Under the pieces are notes generated by a model. It had not been told where the DNA came from, searched no databases, and saw only the letters and a list, made by a program, of their open reading frames with translations. This document shows, piece by piece, positions 5,046 to 6,523 of a stretch of DNA of 6,523 nt. The DNA is from Alphaproteobacteria bacterium (GTDB lineage: Bacteria; Pseudomonadota; Alphaproteobacteria; ATCC43930; CGMCC-115725), in contig VAZR01000150.1 of the NCBI GenBank assembly GCA_005888515.1, forward strand, positions 1-6,523, in the 5' to 3' direction. A program made the translations under genes and the position numbers. Position 1 is the first letter of the stretch. Each line of letters opens with the position of its first letter.

Positions 5046-5792
5046 ATGCCGACGAATCCGAACGAAATCGATCTCACCAAGGCAGGAAGCATCGGTTTCG
5101 TTGATGACGCTGTCTTCCTCGGCGGTGCGAACACCCTGTCAGGGACCGGGCTGTTCAACACGTTCGTGCAGATTCAGCATACCGGCATCGAACAGGGCTA
5201 TAACACGGACGCGGCCACCCACCAGTTCGATGAGAAGTACAGCCAGTTCGACCATTCGCTGCTGCTGGCCAACGTGCCGATCGTCATCGGCGACGGGTCG
5301 AACGGGACCGTCGAGGGTGTCGCGTATCGGCAGTTCATCCTCGACATCAACGAGGCCGGCGGCGCCATCAATCCGTTCCTGTCGCTCGACAAGCTGCAGA
5401 TCTGGCAGGAGGAGTCGCGCAGCCTGAGCAATTTCACGGCGGGCTCCGGTTTTGCCGGTACTCATACCAACGGTCTGGCCTTCGACCTCGATGCCGGCAT
5501 CGACCGCTGGATCGCTGTCAAGGACCTCGCCAGCGGCAGCGGCCGCAGCGATGTGCAGGTGCTGATCCCGGATTCCTACTTCATCAACGACGCGGCCCAT
5601 CGTTACGTCTATCTTTATTCCCAATTCGGCGTTCAAAGCGGGTTCGCGGCCGACGGCGGCTTCGAGGAGTGGGGGGTCACGAAGGCCAGCGGAGCCTTAG
5701 GCACCACGGCCGCTCTTGCGGTCCACAAGACCGCTTCGGTTCACGGCGAACCAGGCGGGCGAGGCCATCACCTATTCGATCAAGGTCGATAA
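5046..5792 (+). CDS. N-terminal part of a putative surface/secreted repeat protein, ending at a frameshift
   Basis: No enzyme or named family is certain. From the ATG at 5046 the frame gives 248 aa; GGAGAG at 5036-5041 favours this start over the ATG at 5034, which has no ribosome-binding site. There is no signal peptide: the start MPTNPNEIDLTKAGS is polar, as in many type I-secreted RTX-like proteins. Residues 20-211 look like one beta-rich domain with FILDINEAGGAINPFLSLDK (97-116), DVQVLIPDSYF (169-179) and YVYLYSQFGV...GGFEEWGV (187-211). From memory, this combination recurs ahead of DUF11-like repeats in large bacterial extracellular proteins. After KTASV (228-232) the sequence stops matching the repeat: residues 233-248 are out-of-frame translation ending at TAA 5790-5792, while the proper continuation runs on in the next frame. 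The intact gene would extend beyond the window. Confidence 0.7.
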   Translation: MPTNPNEIDLTKAGSIGFVDDAVFLGGANTLSGTGLFNTFVQIQHTGIEQGYNTDAATHQFDEKYSQFDHSLLLANVPIVIGDGSNGTVEGVAYRQFILDINEAGGAINPFLSLDKLQIWQEESRSLSNFTAGSGFAGTHTNGLAFDLDAGIDRWIAVKDLASGSGRSDVQVLIPDSYFINDAAHRYVYLYSQFGVQSGFAADGGFEEWGVTKASGALGTTAALAVHKTASVHGEPGGRGHHLFDQGR

Positions 5793-6523
5793 TGTTGGCG
5801 ACAAGGATCTGACCGGCATCACGGTCAGCGACCCGTCGGTGAGCGACCTTACGGCCGTCGACGTCAATCATGACGGTTTCAACGACGGCGATGCCAACCA
5901 CGACGGCAAGCTCAGCGTCGGCGAGACTTGGTCGTACGTCGCGCATCATACGGTGACCCAGGCCGAGCTCGACGGCAATGGCGATGGTCTCGGCTCCATC
6001 GTCAATACGGTCACGGCGAACAGTGCCGAAACCGCTGCGGTCACCGCGTCGACGTCGGTCCAGATCGAGCGCAATTTCCACGCGACGCTGGCGAAGACCG
6101 CCTCGGTTCCGGGCAACACGGCCGACACGGCCGGCGAGGTGATCACTTACACGATGGATCTGACCAACGACGGCGCCGCCACGCTGACCAGCCCGGTGGT
6201 GGACGACCCGATGGCCGCCATCGTCACGCCCGTCATCGACGTGCTGCACCCGACCTTGGACCCGAACGTCCAGATCTTCATTCCCATCAACGACGGCGAT
6301 TTCAACCTCGGCGACGCCAACCAGAACGGCATCTGGGATGCCAGCGAGACCTTCCAGTATGCCTATCGCGGCGATATCGACCTCAATGGCATTCACGATC
6401 CGGGAGAGACGTGGACCGCCATCAATCTCGGCGACGCCAATAGTGACGGCATTCATCAAGCCGGCGCGATATGGGTCGGCGATACCAATCAGAACGGGAT
6501 CGAGGACAGTGGCGAACGGTGGC
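5743..6523 (+). CDS. Continuation of the surface protein in the +1 frame: DUF11-like repeats with acidic calcium-binding-type loops (partial)
   Basis: Codons in the frame starting at 5743 are open to the window edge (260 codons, no stop; the frame is open back to 5701). They read TANQAGEAITYSIKVDN and onward, the natural continuation of KTASV upstream. A second unit begins at 6094 with KTASVPGNTADTAGEVITYT, 367 bases after the first KTASV. The pattern (K-T-A-S-V, a short loop, A-G-E-x-I-T-Y-[ST], then TWSYVAHHTVTQAELDGNGDG and NTVTANSAETAAVTASTSV) is that of DUF11-like beta-sandwich repeats in large extracellular proteins. Inserted in them are acidic loops with D-x-[DN]-x-[DN]-G. Such stalk-like proteins usually mediate adhesion or biofilm formation and often use type I secretion; that role is inferred, since the C-terminus with any secretion signal is outside. 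No independent start site is evident, so it is a broken or frameshifted part of the gene at 5046 rather than a separate gene. Confidence 0.7.
5860..5925 (+). repeat. Pair of acidic Dx[DN]xDG loops in the first DUF11-like unit
   Basis: Translated in the +1 frame, this segment holds DVNHDGFNDGD (5860-5892) and DANHDGKLSVGE (5890-5925), two back-to-back loops sharing one Asp. The second has the full EF-hand-like spacing, with D at 1, N at 3, D at 5, G at 6 and E at 12. Calcium binding is inferred from the spacing. Confidence 0.65.
6313..6516 (+). repeat. Four tandem 12-residue calcium-binding-type loops
   Basis: In the +1 frame the loops are DANQNGIWDASE (6313-6348), DIDLNGIHDPGE (6373-6408), DANSDGIHQAGA (6433-6468) and DTNQNGIEDSGE (6481-6516). 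Spacing is 60, 60 and 48 bases. The consensus D-x-[DN]-x-[DN]-G-I-x-D-x-[SG]-E matches the acidic loop of SdrD B-type domains and is EF-hand-like. The third loop has lost Asp-9 and Glu-12 and is probably weak or inactive. A 14-base identity (ctcggcgacgccaa at 6307 and 6427, 120 bases apart) points to duplication of a two-loop unit. The array may continue past the edge. Confidence 0.7.

Noticed and set aside
5928..6443. Plus-strand open frame of 171 codons overlapping the repeats
   Set aside because: It is Arg/His-rich out-of-frame translation of the repeat region, with no ribosome-binding site and no domain.
5677..6459. Minus-strand open frame of 260 codons opposite the surface-protein repeats
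   Set aside because: The plus-strand +1 frame encodes recognisable KTASV repeats and periodic Dx[DN]x[DN]G loops; the minus frame is a codon-bias shadow.

Overview
The window is GC-rich chromosomal DNA from an alphaproteobacterium, most likely of the Rhizobiales/Hyphomicrobiales or Rhodospirillales type. The evidence is the gene order rplU-rpmA-obgE-proB-proA, the C-terminally extended L21, a PhoR-like kinase of alphaproteobacterial type, and a dispersed palindromic repeat (CCTCATCCTGAGG...TCTCGAAGGACG) resembling repeats I associate with that class. Genus cannot be settled from the window.

Layout. Positions 1-3291 form a minus-strand housekeeping cluster, read right to left. It opens with a sigma70-like promoter (3264-3291), a short leader with a GC-rich hairpin, then rplU (L21) and rpmA (L27), which overlap by 11 bp. 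A clear intrinsic terminator (2451-2484) follows. Then come obgE (ribosome-assembly GTPase), proB (glutamate 5-kinase) and the first 26 codons of proA, coupled to proB by an ATGA overlap. Two inverted copies of the palindromic repeat flank the upstream-most possible proB start codon, which makes that start doubtful.

Positions 3320-4735 encode, divergently on the plus strand, a 471-residue membrane sensor histidine kinase with PAS, HisKA and HATPase domains, close to PhoR. No response regulator or pst genes are visible nearby. Its promoter may share the symmetric -10 box ACTATAGT with rplU.

Positions 4736-5045 are about 300 bp with no convincing gene and with AT-richer patches. From 5046 to the right edge lies an accessory, probably surface-exposed or secreted protein. 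A 200-residue N-terminal domain without a signal peptide leads into DUF11-like beta-sandwich repeats studded with acidic Dx[DN]x[DN]G loops resembling calcium-binding sites. Its reading frame is broken: the first frame stops at 5792, while unmistakably homologous coding continues in the +1 frame to the window end. The break can be placed at about 5740 by comparison with the next repeat.

The left two thirds is conserved translation, ribosome-assembly and proline-synthesis machinery with a stress or nutrient-sensing kinase beside it. The right third looks like strain-variable cell-surface cargo. I see no mobile-element genes, CRISPR arrays, tRNAs or rRNAs.
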